Assembly: GCA_004764695.1 (NCBI GenBank)
Contig: SMSO01000034.1
Coordinates: 3,418,501 to 3,482,500, forward strand
Reading direction: 5' to 3'
DNA: 64,000 nt
DNA from: Schizochytrium sp. TIO01
Taxonomy: Eukaryota; Sar; Bigyra; Thraustochytrida; Thraustochytriidae
The notes beneath the pieces are model-generated. The model was not told the origin of the DNA. It saw nothing but the letters and a program-made list of their open reading frames with translations, and made no database searches. Shown here piece after piece: positions 31,221 through 39,553 of the stretch; the first letter of the stretch is position 1, and each line of letters starts with the position of its first letter. The position numbers and the translations under genes were made by a program.

Positions 31221-32336
31221 ATGATTAAAGCACAAGTCATCTTACTCGCGCTCAGTATCTTCATACTTCTTACTGGAGCTGGACTTCTCATAGCCGGACA
31301 AAACGTTGCTAGCAGCAGGTCACTTGCAAGCGAAACAAGCGACACTACCACCAGTGACACTAGCACAACCAGCAGTTCTACAGAAGCATCTACTACTGCT
31401 GCTGCTACGACAACTGCTGCTGCCGCCACAACCACTGCTGCTGCTACGACCACTGCTGCTGCCACAACCACTGCTGCTGCTACGACCACTGCTGCTGCCA
31501 CAACCACTGCTGCTGCTACGACCACTACCGCCCCAGTAGCAAGTGTCTGCAAAGTGATTGACGCAAGTCTAACACTCTGTGCTGGCGACGTCTATAAAAT
31601 TAAAGACACTCAATTGGCTTCAAATGGACAGCAGCGGTACATGGAATATTCCAGTGACTGGAATGCAGGCTTACAAGGGAGCTGGCGTTATATCACTCTT
31701 TCAAGTGCAACAAACCCCCAAGAGGACATGCAAGAAGTGACAATTAATATTACTGATTACGGAGTGCACTTTCTTGCTCCAAGCCTGGGCTATTTTATTG
31801 ATGCGTCAATTGCTTATATTTATCAACTAGCAATTCTGAGAAACGTAGATGCCATAGAGACCAACGCTTTCAACGTTAGTTCTAACAACGGCGCTTACAG
31901 CATCAAGAGTTCCACCAGAAATAATTGGATACAACGCTACTACTCAAATAACAACATCGGATACGGCTCCGCGGGCAGCGATGCCTCTCTAGCAAACAGA
32001 CGATGGACCTTTGAGCCAGTCACTCTCATGAGTCGCCAAGGAGCAAGGTTTGTTACTGACTCTAGCGAAGCAAATGATGAAGAAAATAAACAAAAGCTCA
32101 GAAGTACCTTCCTTATTTCAGGAGGTGTAATCGCTGGACTAGGAGCCCTCTCTCTTATTGGCTCAATCGCGTGGATCATGATCACAGAAGACAAAACGCG
32201 ACCACCACAGGAACAGCCACAACAGCCCAAACAGCCCAAACAGCCTGAACAACCCAAACAAGGAACCCAGAGCGGGTACATTGCGGCCCAAAAATCCTCG
32301 GCGCAAACATCTTTGCCAGGCGTAAGAATGTTTTAG
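31221..32336 (+). CDS. Surface-type membrane protein: TM, Thr/Ala-rich linker, ectodomain, TM (paralogue 1)
   Basis: 371 residues from the ATG at 31221, 42 bases after the papain-like gene's stop. Helix 1 is at about 5-27 (VILLALSIFILLTGAGLLIAG). Residues of about 40-110 are a Thr/Ala mucin-like linker encoded by 36-bp repeats. The ectodomain (about 112-280) opens with C-x9-C followed by AGD and closes with W-x3-P-x-T-L-x2-R-x-G. Helix 2 is at about 296-321, then a Pro/Gln/Lys-repeat tail (QQPKQPKQPEQPKQ). Both ends would face the same side, leaving the ectodomain as a loop across the membrane. I do not recognise the domain; the WTFEPV ending is faintly reminiscent of beta-trefoil lectins, which is speculation. 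It has the same layout as the next gene. Confidence 0.7.
   Translation: MIKAQVILLALSIFILLTGAGLLIAGQNVASSRSLASETSDTTTSDTSTTSSSTEASTTAAATTTAAAATTTAAATTTAAATTTAAATTTAAATTTAAATTTTAPVASVCKVIDASLTLCAGDVYKIKDTQLASNGQQRYMEYSSDWNAGLQGSWRYITLSSATNPQEDMQEVTINITDYGVHFLAPSLGYFIDASIAYIYQLAILRNVDAIETNAFNVSSNNGAYSIKSSTRNNWIQRYYSNNNIGYGSAGSDASLANRRWTFEPVTLMSRQGARFVTDSSEANDEENKQKLRSTFLISGGVIAGLGALSLIGSIAWIMITEDKTRPPQEQPQQPKQPKQPEQPKQGTQSGYIAAQKSSAQTSLPGVRMF
31389..31530 (+). repeat. Coding 36-bp repeat (GCTGCTACGACCACT...) for the Thr/Ala linker
   Basis: Alternating blocks GCTGCTGCTACGACCACT and GCTGCTGCCACAACCACT repeat about three times and encode AAATTT units. All units are multiples of three, so length changes keep the frame. 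Confidence 0.85.
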
Positions 32337-32372
32337 TAAAAATCATTATCATCAGATAGACACGAACACAGA

Positions 32373-33314
32373 ATGGACGAAACACCCCTAGATAAACCGC
32401 CTCATTCAAAGTTAAAACTTATCTCTATCTCGCTCCTGGCCAGCGGAACTATTGCCACTCTAACTGGAGCCATTGTCATCGGAGTTGGTCAAACGCAACA
32501 AAGCCGGAGCACGATAGAGGATGTCACAATCCCAATTACCACGGAAACAATTACAACAGCAGCTGCGACGACAACTCCCGCTGTTACAACAACTAGCACC
32601 ACCGAAACAACAACTGCTGCAGTCGTGACCATAGGACCAACGGCTCCCATCAGTAGCGACTGTTTTCAAGTCAGCAAGTTTACAACCTTCTGCTCCGGAG
32701 ATACATTTAAGCTACACCATTACCTCTGGACAGAAAGAAATGGAGTCCAAAGCTTTCTTCAAGCCGCAGAACCCAAAGAATTAGATGGTTTCGGAGAAAT
32801 CCAAACCCTGGAAATCGGAACCGCCCAATCCGACTCAGATAATAGACAACTGCTTCGACTCGAAGCCCGATCAGAAACACCAGTTGATCTCACCTGGAAC
32901 CTATATATTAGCAACGGATTCCTCGCCGAATCCTCAGATTATTTAAACAAAATCTCGCCATTTGTAGTGCTGGACAAAGATAGAAACGATCCCATTCCTA
33001 TTAAACTGGACTTTAAATCAGATGGGTCCGTGGATATCGTGCACGGAAACACGGGCCAAGCCCTTGAACTCGATACTCTGTTCGGCACTTGGTTGCCCCA
33101 TTTCATAGATAAAACTACCGACACTGGCTTGTGGTATCTGATTCCACAAACTCTCGTTCCGAGGGCTGGCACAGTGCAAAACGCCAGTAGTTCAAACAAG
33201 GCACCAATCATTGTCGGGGCTATCTTATGCGGACTCGGAATTACAGCTCTAATTATAGGAGCAATTCTACTCAAAAAATCAAATACACAAGTGCCTCAAG
33301 AAAACGGTAACTAG
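32373..33314 (+). CDS. Surface-type membrane protein: TM, Thr-rich linker, ectodomain, TM (paralogue 2)
   Basis: 313 residues, ATG 36 bases after the stop of paralogue 1. Helix 1 is at about 15-38 (LISISLLASGTIATLTGAIVIGV), the Thr-rich linker at about 45-95, the ectodomain at about 97-270 and helix 2 at about 277-300 (PIIVGAILCGLGITALIIGAILL), with a short polar tail. The ectodomain begins CFQVSKFTTFC then SGD, and ends WYLIPQTLVPRAG: the same C-x9-C-[AS]GD and W-x3-P-x-T-L-x2-R-x-G as its neighbour, though the middle has diverged strongly. Thus this is an old tandem duplicate, with a less repetitive linker. It probably functions with paralogue 1 at a membrane surface; the role is unknown. 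Confidence 0.7.
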   Translation: MDETPLDKPPHSKLKLISISLLASGTIATLTGAIVIGVGQTQQSRSTIEDVTIPITTETITTAAATTTPAVTTTSTTETTTAAVVTIGPTAPISSDCFQVSKFTTFCSGDTFKLHHYLWTERNGVQSFLQAAEPKELDGFGEIQTLEIGTAQSDSDNRQLLRLEARSETPVDLTWNLYISNGFLAESSDYLNKISPFVVLDKDRNDPIPIKLDFKSDGSVDIVHGNTGQALELDTLFGTWLPHFIDKTTDTGLWYLIPQTLVPRAGTVQNASSSNKAPIIVGAILCGLGITALIIGAILLKKSNTQVPQENGN

Positions 33315-33329
33315 ATACAATCAATCTGT

Positions 33330-33707
33330 TTATAGTGTAATTGTAAAGTCGAACTTTCTAAAGTCCTCTAGACTTGGAACTCTCTCCCCCCAACTTATTC
33401 TAAAGGAATTAAACCCCAGAGGAGATATAACAAAACCAAGTTCTTCTAAACGCCCCACTATCCTTTTCGAGCATTGTAAAACTAGTTTCTCTAGAATTTC
33501 GTTCCCAGCATCGTCCAATTTTTCGGAATAACGAATCAATTTAATACGGGTGTTCATCCCACCCCGTTGGGCAACATTTGTTATCAATTCTTCAATCGAA
33601 CACAGTTTCCACCGCAAATAATTTTTCAGTTCCTCGAGAATCAGAGCATTCACCTCGGCATCGCTCACTTTCAATGCCGCGTCCATACAATCCTTGGCAG
33701 TAAACAT
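33330..33707 (-). CDS. Small orphan helical protein, 125 residues
   Basis: ATG at 33707, stop only 15 bases from the end of the converging membrane-protein gene. The protein is mixed alpha/beta with a helical N-terminal half (VNALILEELKNYL, IEELITNVAQRGG) and a C-terminal strand-rich end (RLEELGFVISPLGFNSFRISW). That pattern (helices, then LEELGFxV...xISW) is common in small uncharacterised proteins of large DNA viruses of protists, but I cannot assign a family and this is only an impression. There is no TM segment and no Cys-rich motif. Confidence 0.55.
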   Translation of the reverse strand: MFTAKDCMDAALKVSDAEVNALILEELKNYLRWKLCSIEELITNVAQRGGMNTRIKLIRYSEKLDDAGNEILEKLVLQCSKRIVGRLEELGFVISPLGFNSFRISWGERVPSLEDFRKFDFTITL

Positions 33708-33725
33708 CGTTTCACTACAGATAGA

Positions 33726-33850
33726 TTCTTACTTTCTCTTCTTTCTCAGCAAATAGAAAATAAAAAGATCGCCTTTTTGCATTGAACTATTTGCCAACTT
33801 TCCTTTTCACCATCTTTTAGTTCCTACTCTCTTTCTTCCTTAGCAAATAG
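33726..33850. repeat. Two imperfect 30-bp direct repeats upstream of divergent genes
   Basis: TTCTTACTTTCTC...CAGCAAATAG (33726-33756) recurs as TTCCTACTCTCTT...TAGCAAATAG (33821-33850), 95 bases apart. Both lie between the start of the small minus-strand gene and the NTPase-nuclease gene, so they may be promoter elements. Confidence 0.6.
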
Positions 33851-34146
33851 GACCGAAAACCTTTGAAAATTTTTAATCTTTTATCTATTAATAGTTTCGC
33901 AAAATAGAAAAAAAACTAACACTATGAAAATCTCCAGTGTTTTATTTTAATTCTAAATAAAACCCAAAATGTTTTTAATTGGTTATTTGGCTTTACACAC
34001 CCTTTCTTTATAAAGTGTGTAAAGCAGAACTTTCTAGGAACAAGTTTCCCTCTTTCAATCCCCTGAAAAGTCAATGGGTGCAAGCTAGCAAGCAAATCCC
34101 TAACTCAGAGCGCCTAGGAATACACAGGACGAGCAAACTCGCAAGG

Positions 34147-37056
34147 ATGGCGGATGGCGCAGCAAGCCAGGCGTGGCCTTCTCCACTTCACGATGTCCTC
34201 GCCAGGTATAAGAATGCGGAAAGCACCGTGAAAGAGCTAACCAAAGATGTCAACGATTTTTTGAAGATACTGAGAAGCGATGAGAAACTCAGCAAGCGAC
34301 GAATTAAGATGTATGAAGAATCTTTGGAACTGACACAGCTACAGTTGAAAGATGCACGAGATGAGGAGTTTTTTTATGCGGTGCTGTCACCGGTCTCTGA
34401 GACCCTGGATGAAACATATCGGCACATCAGAGACAACCCTGCACTATTCCTCGAACCCGTGCCAGTTTTCACGCCCGAAGGGAAGTTCGCGAAGCTTTTT
34501 CACCCCAAAGTCGAAATTCCGCTAAATCTCGCCTCCGGTAGCCCAGCCCCCGATTTCCTCACTCATGATCTTTTGGGGCGTTTTAACGAGAATTTTGAAA
34601 ACTTTGACGAAATTGTTTCAGGTGATCACCAAACACTCATGAGCTTTTACGGCACCTCGGGCGCTGGAAAGACGAGATTGATTTTTGAGATTTTTGCTCG
34701 AAGCTACGGACTGTACTTCGTTGCTGCTGACAGCCGTACACTCAACCCAGGCAGCTACGATATCGCAAGTCTTTACTTCGAGTTGGGGCGCTTTGCCAAA
34801 GAATCCACGCCACTTGAAAATGGTGAGCTTGCAAACTTCTACACAATCGCTCTGATATTCTGTAGACTGCTGGTTTTCTGTGCACTCAAGCACGCCCTCG
34901 GCACACATGGAAAGGTGCCTTCCGAGGAGCTTTGGCTTCGCGTACAGCTCGCACCACGGCACTACTTCGCTGAGGATGTGTTTAACGCACTGTTCTCTAC
35001 ACTTATTTCTGGCTTTAACGAGGATTTGAGTATCTCAAACGCTGCAGAAGAACCTCGCCGTATACTGAAGAAATTAAAACCCATCTGGCGAAACATCCGT
35101 GACTTAGTTGAAGGTATCAAGTTTAATGTAGCCTTTGACGAAACACAAGTACTAGCCAAGAAATTTGTGGGTTTTTTTCACTCCTCTGAAGACCAAGATG
35201 AGAGGCGAAGTTTGCTCTCTCCGGTCTCCAAAATACTCACGTCCATAGTAGATACTCACAAACTCATTAATCACCCCATTTTCTCCGGAACGGGTTTTTC
35301 TATGGTCCACATTACAACGCAACTGTCCAGTGCGTCTGCAAAAGATACCAAGAACCCATCTTTGCATTACAAATTTCCCTCACTAGGCACAGCTAGCGTT
35401 GAACAATATATTGGGACTATTCTGGACTTAGACCAATTGGATGAACATGTTGTTCAGTACACATGCAAATGGCTTACAGGAAGACCCAGGTGGACAGTTG
35501 CATTTTTAGATATTCTACTGGGGAGAGAACTTCAATCGAGTGACCCAGAAGACCTCAACGCGAGCTTCATTCAAGAGATACGTCGCTTCGTCGAAATCAT
35601 GACACACCCGAACGCTTTTGATACTATACCAGAGAATCAGCGCGAATCAAGAGCATCCTGGCGTTATAAAGCAAACTCCACCGCACTGACTGCAATCAAA
35701 CGGATCGATGAGAACAAAAAAGAAATCCAAGATTTCCAAGATTTCCTAGATGCGCTCGTAACGCATCTCTTTACAGACGAACCCGTTTGTTTAAAGAATA
35801 AATCTGCACAGAAACTGGTTGACGACGGAGTCTGTCAAGTCAGTTCGGTAACGGTCCAGGCAACACGAAGAGGCTATGTCCCAGATGGATTCTTTGTCAA
35901 ACTTGATGAACCTCTGGTGCTTGAAGCAGCACTACAGAACTTTCTTAAGGAGGGAACCCTCCTCGAGTTTGTTGTCAGCAAGATTAGGGAGACGGGTTCG
36001 CAAGACTATATGGAGTACTATACCATGCTATGTGCTTTGAAACACATGAATTCTACACTAGATGTGGCGAAGGAAATTATTATTCAGGACCATTCTGATC
36101 GCCGCGAAATGTTGTTTGATCATCTTGAAATGCCCAAAAGATCGTCATTCGGAAAATTGGTGCGCAATTGTAGCAGAGACCAACAGGAAACGCTGGATTG
36201 GTTATCGGAAATGAACGGGTATGCCTCGGAGGGCTTGATGGATTGGGTCGAACCCTTTTGTTACCCATTCGATGATTTCGGGGCAGATGTGATAACGATG
36301 ATGCGTCGCACAACGGTACCGGATCTAACTAGCGATGAAGCGTTCGTCCCAGTCTTGATGCAAGTAAAATATCCAAATCGCGGAGAAAGCGAAAAGATCA
36401 GAAGGGGACAAAATACAAAAGCACTACTAAGTGTATTTCCGGATCTGGCTTTCAGGGCGAAAAAAGCCAAGGTTGAGATCTACAACGGGAAGCGGTTTCC
36501 CATGTTTCACTGGACCAACCACAATAAAAAGAAATTTCCTGAAATCCTTTCCGTGTGCAAGGATTTCTTCCGCGTTGAGGAGCTGAACTATGACAAGGCC
36601 ACCCCGCAGCGAAGGGCCGAAGCTGATGCAGAATGTTTATACATCCATGAGATTAGACAAAAACAGAAGGAACAGGCAAAAAAAGAACGAGAACAAGACA
36701 TGAATGAGTTATTCAAACGGGATTTGGATTGGAGAACACGCAGTCGTCCTGTGATCATGATGGTTTGCCAGACAGAAGAGGCGAGTGATTTTCTGACCTC
36801 CTTCTTGAGTCACCCAGGAGAAATAGATGGCCCGAGGCTTATTGCGGAATCAGATTCGCATGAACTTAGCCAAACAATCACAGATCTCCACTGTCAAGAG
36901 CGGAACTGTAGACATGAAATCCACGACATTGTTTTGTCCATTGATGCTCGTGCTGATAATGATGTTGCACATGCTTTCTTCTCGAACAGCAATTTTATCA
37001 CAATTGCACAAAACGCGGTCGTAGAGCACAGAGGGCGCCGAACGGACCAGCGATAA
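34147..37056 (+). CDS. Crinkler-type STAND-like NTPase fused to REase-fold nuclease domain
   Basis: 969 residues from the first in-frame ATG (34147); the frame is open upstream without ATG. Residues 1-110 are a helical/coiled-coil lead. The NTPase domain has Walker A GTSGAGKTR at about 169-177 and FYGTSGAGKTRLIFEIFARSYG context, and Walker B VAFDETQ at about 328-334, separated by a long helical insert. The C-terminal part has FGADVI (Asp about 714) and VLMQVKYPN (Gln739-x-Lys741), the PD-(D/E)xK-like pattern of the nuclease found in many Crinkler-RHS-type (CR) effectors of oomycetes, fungi and other protists. It is flanked downstream by a Lys/Glu coiled coil (about 840-860). No Crinkler-type header is recognised. 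Such proteins are thought to cleave DNA after delivery; target and delivery are unknown here. Confidence 0.72.
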   Translation: MADGAASQAWPSPLHDVLARYKNAESTVKELTKDVNDFLKILRSDEKLSKRRIKMYEESLELTQLQLKDARDEEFFYAVLSPVSETLDETYRHIRDNPALFLEPVPVFTPEGKFAKLFHPKVEIPLNLASGSPAPDFLTHDLLGRFNENFENFDEIVSGDHQTLMSFYGTSGAGKTRLIFEIFARSYGLYFVAADSRTLNPGSYDIASLYFELGRFAKESTPLENGELANFYTIALIFCRLLVFCALKHALGTHGKVPSEELWLRVQLAPRHYFAEDVFNALFSTLISGFNEDLSISNAAEEPRRILKKLKPIWRNIRDLVEGIKFNVAFDETQVLAKKFVGFFHSSEDQDERRSLLSPVSKILTSIVDTHKLINHPIFSGTGFSMVHITTQLSSASAKDTKNPSLHYKFPSLGTASVEQYIGTILDLDQLDEHVVQYTCKWLTGRPRWTVAFLDILLGRELQSSDPEDLNASFIQEIRRFVEIMTHPNAFDTIPENQRESRASWRYKANSTALTAIKRIDENKKEIQDFQDFLDALVTHLFTDEPVCLKNKSAQKLVDDGVCQVSSVTVQATRRGYVPDGFFVKLDEPLVLEAALQNFLKEGTLLEFVVSKIRETGSQDYMEYYTMLCALKHMNSTLDVAKEIIIQDHSDRREMLFDHLEMPKRSSFGKLVRNCSRDQQETLDWLSEMNGYASEGLMDWVEPFCYPFDDFGADVITMMRRTTVPDLTSDEAFVPVLMQVKYPNRGESEKIRRGQNTKALLSVFPDLAFRAKKAKVEIYNGKRFPMFHWTNHNKKKFPEILSVCKDFFRVEELNYDKATPQRRAEADAECLYIHEIRQKQKEQAKKEREQDMNELFKRDLDWRTRSRPVIMMVCQTEEASDFLTSFLSHPGEIDGPRLIAESDSHELSQTITDLHCQERNCRHEIHDIVLSIDARADNDVAHAFFSNSNFITIAQNAVVEHRGRRTDQR

Positions 37057-37077
37057 AAATTGTTGCTGTTTCTACCT

Positions 37078-37083
37078 AATAAA
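37078..37083 (+). promoter_or_regulatory. AATAAA poly(A) signal of NTPase-nuclease gene
   Basis: Lies 22 bases after the stop and 14 bases before the stop codon of the converging gene, so the 3' ends of the two transcripts must overlap or nearly touch. Confidence 0.5.
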
Positions 37084-37096
37084 GTAAAAAATCTCA

Positions 37097-38185
37097 TTAT
37101 TTTCGTTTGGGTTTATAAAATCCACTCAAGTCCCAGACCGAGGTGTAATCCAAAATGTGCCCATAAGGCAAGGCAAGGTCAAACAAGTAACAGGCTCTCT
37201 TACGTAGACGCCGGAGTTTCGCACCCACTCTGTTCTTTTTTTCACCAGGACCAAGAAGTTCAAGCATCTCCAAATCTGACTCCACGCCTTCTTCTAGAAA
37301 ACCCAAAGACCACCTGTTGGGGTCTCTGGAAGGAGTCACAGGAAACTTGCATTCGTGCAGGGCGGATACGAGTCGTATTAGTTTCTCAATTTTAACCAGA
37401 TTTCGCCTGACTCTTTGCCAAATTCTGTTTACGACAGGAAAATGAAACTCCGTCTTATCAGGCGTGCGGATGCGAAAGCCCACTGTGTTGAAGTTCGTAG
37501 ACTGGTCGTCAATAAATTTCTGGATGACGGCTCCGGTACGGGGGTTTTCACCCAATAATTTATTAATGCGTATGCGCAGGGTTCGGAAGTTGACTAGAAC
37601 AGGAGAAAGATGGTGCTCGAGGAAATATAAATACTTGTCAATATCTATATCATCCCAATAATAATATTTCATCCTAAGTCGTGATTTTGAGTCTTTGGGC
37701 ACCAAAGGCAGGATCACCGAAAAAAACTCATCCAGTGACTTTGTTTCAACTTCGACGTGGCAAAGCTTGGGGAAAAAACTAAAGTATCCATGTTCGATTG
37801 TTTTTTCACCCCACTTGAAATCGTTGAGAATAAGTTTCTCGAGGGAGTATTGGGACTTTTCACGAAGCACCTCCAAAACATCAAAGGGGTCGGGGCGTTC
37901 AGGCGAATCCATCTCAAAATGTTTCAATTTTCCACAGCGCCGGATCAACGTTAAAAAAAGCCTTGGGTTGTTCTCGAATCGAATTTTTATATCATACTCA
38001 TTCGTGCATGGGCAAATTCTCAGATAAGTCACACTATCCAGTACCAAATCAGAATTCACGATTACATCGAGACCGACGTAAGTAAGTATAACAAGGGAAC
38101 TTGTGTCCGACGCCAGCTCAACTGTCACGCGGTGCAGTGCAAATTCCCTCCACGGGAGATGGTAAAACTCCTCAAGGACGCTCAT
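37097..38185 (-). CDS. Orphan 362-residue protein, possibly leucine-rich-repeat-like
   Basis: The ATG is at 38185. The protein has irregular repeating segments such as SLEKLILNDFKW, FPKLCHVEVE and NFRTLRIRIN, spaced like divergent leucine-rich repeats seen in F-box-associated regions, but the asparagine ladder is poor and I would not name the fold with confidence. There is no TM segment, signal peptide or catalytic motif. The C-terminus is basic (RLRKRACY...KPKRK). It is convergent with the NTPase-nuclease gene, 40 bases away. A 13-bp tandem duplication at the start makes a short overlapping upstream ORF (see findings). Confidence 0.6.
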   Translation of the reverse strand: MSVLEEFYHLPWREFALHRVTVELASDTSSLVILTYVGLDVIVNSDLVLDSVTYLRICPCTNEYDIKIRFENNPRLFLTLIRRCGKLKHFEMDSPERPDPFDVLEVLREKSQYSLEKLILNDFKWGEKTIEHGYFSFFPKLCHVEVETKSLDEFFSVILPLVPKDSKSRLRMKYYYWDDIDIDKYLYFLEHHLSPVLVNFRTLRIRINKLLGENPRTGAVIQKFIDDQSTNFNTVGFRIRTPDKTEFHFPVVNRIWQRVRRNLVKIEKLIRLVSALHECKFPVTPSRDPNRWSLGFLEEGVESDLEMLELLGPGEKKNRVGAKLRRLRKRACYLFDLALPYGHILDYTSVWDLSGFYKPKRK

Positions 38186-38200
38186 CAAGGACGCTCATCA
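38186..38200 (-). promoter_or_regulatory. Upstream ORF made by 13-bp tandem duplication at start codon
   Basis: The unit TTGATGAGCGTCC occurs twice. The first ATG (38198) opens an 8-codon frame that stops after overlapping the second ATG (38185), which begins the long gene. This would be expected to reduce translation by leaky scanning. Confidence 0.5.
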
Positions 38201-38324
38201 AAGCCAGAATGCTCAGATCAAAACAGCAGGCCTATTTTGGGTTTTGCTTAATAAAACTTTCCTTCTGCTTCTGCTTTAATTTTCTTAAAGAATAAAATCA
38301 ACTTAAAAAAATTAAAAAATTCGA

Positions 38325-39130
38325 AAAAGGTCTCCTCAATTTTTCTCTCTACCAGACGGTAAGGCAAAAGTCGGGAGCCCTTTGTCCTTTTTTTCTTTTA
38401 AGCAATTTAAAAATTTGCAAGAAAGGAAGCTAGGAAACAAAGACAGAGTAAAAAGAAAAGAATAGTACGGGTCTACTTTCCATGATAGAAAAACTGCTTG
38501 ATGATAAACAGATTAAAAATCTGGATACCTTGTGTCTGGTCTATGAAAAGTATGGAAATCTCTCTGCGGCCCAACGTGCAATGGTTCTCAACGATCCCAG
38601 GGTGAAAAATGCCCCACGCCGTTTACTAGGGATCTGGCACTACACGAATCGCCACTATGGAATGACTGGGCATGTATACTATATAACCCGAGTAGCTAGA
38701 ATGCTAGGGGTCGACGAGGAAATATTTTTTGAAGATTGGGTGGAGAAGTATGGTAAAAGGGGGGTGGATTGGAGCTTTAATAGGCCGAAGGAAAAACCCA
38801 GCGAAGTGCATACTATGCTAAGCGAAGAGTTCGTTCGTCGATTGTTTCTAATTCACGAAAGGGAAACAAAAAAGACAGAATGTACTGGGTTCTTGCTTAT
38901 GATGAATGGCGTTATTGAAAAATACGCAAAGTCAAGCAGTACTTAAAAAAATAACTTTATCTAAACATTTCAAGTTTGTTAAAAAAAACTTCTCAATTAT
39001 TCTCTCCTCCTGATGACAAGTGAAAAATCAGGGCCGCTTCTTGTTTTTTTAATTTTGGTTTCCTTTAAGCATTTCATTCATAGTGAAAGGGAATCCAGAA
39101 AAGAAAGACAGAGTGAAAAAAAGAAATAGC
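38325..39130 (+). repeat. Duplicated upstream segments of the tandem pair
   Basis: Segments upstream of each gene correspond: TCTCAAT...TTCTCTC, then a GGGAGCC/GGGCCGC block followed by a T run, a CTTTAAGCA/CTTTTAAGCA motif, and AAAGACAGAGT-AAAA just before the ATG. The duplication unit therefore included the promoter, not only the coding region. Confidence 0.6.
38482..38946 (+). CDS. Small unknown-domain protein, tandem copy 1
   Basis: 154 residues, no TM segment or signal peptide. It shares with the next gene the blocks KYGNLSxAQRxxVLN-P-VKNAP, LWH-TN (IWH here), G-T--VY and a valine/leucine-rich helix near VARMLGVDEE. The conserved part spans about residues 10-95; the C-terminal 60 residues differ. 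I do not recognise the domain. Both genes are on the plus strand with similar AT-rich upstream sequence, so this is a recent-to-moderate tandem duplication. Confidence 0.65.
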   Translation: MIEKLLDDKQIKNLDTLCLVYEKYGNLSAAQRAMVLNDPRVKNAPRRLLGIWHYTNRHYGMTGHVYYITRVARMLGVDEEIFFEDWVEKYGKRGVDWSFNRPKEKPSEVHTMLSEEFVRRLFLIHERETKKTECTGFLLMMNGVIEKYAKSSST

Positions 39131-39553
39131 ATGGAGTTACTTTCCGCGATAGAAAACGTGGTTAGAAAGGGCAAACTTTACGATTATGAGAAGCTGCTGG
39201 AGGTCTATACAAAGTATGGAAACCTATCCACAGCTCAACGCATATACGTTCTCAACAATCCCGACGTGAAAAACGCACCTGCTCGCGTGCAGGACCTCTG
39301 GCACCTCACAAATAGCAATTTTGGAGTGACCGATTTTGTCTATCATTTAGAACACGTAGCTGCCATTCTGGAGGTTGAAGATTTGTTCAAATTTAGAGAG
39401 GAATGGATGAAAAAGCACGGTGAGGTGAGCAACGCATACCTTTGCTCTTCAATGAAGTTCCATTTGTTCTCCTTAAAGAGGAATAAACACAAACGATCAA
39501 AACGTGCAAACCAGCAAGGCAGCGTTCAGGTTGTTCAAGGCAATACCTTCTGA
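39131..39553 (+). CDS. Small unknown-domain protein, tandem copy 2
   Basis: 140 residues from the ATG at 39131; the frame is open from about 39083 without ATG. The N-terminal two thirds match copy 1 (VYTKYGNLSTAQRIYVLNNP, VKNAPARV, LWHLTN, FGVTDFVYH, VAAILEVED). The C-terminus instead is basic and Lys/Arg-rich (KRNKHKRSKRAN), which could act as a nucleic-acid-binding or nuclear-targeting tail. Family unknown. It marks the right-hand end of the compact island; the next 15 kb have no convincing gene. Confidence 0.65.
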   Translation: MELLSAIENVVRKGKLYDYEKLLEVYTKYGNLSTAQRIYVLNNPDVKNAPARVQDLWHLTNSNFGVTDFVYHLEHVAAILEVEDLFKFREEWMKKHGEVSNAYLCSSMKFHLFSLKRNKHKRSKRANQQGSVQVVQGNTF

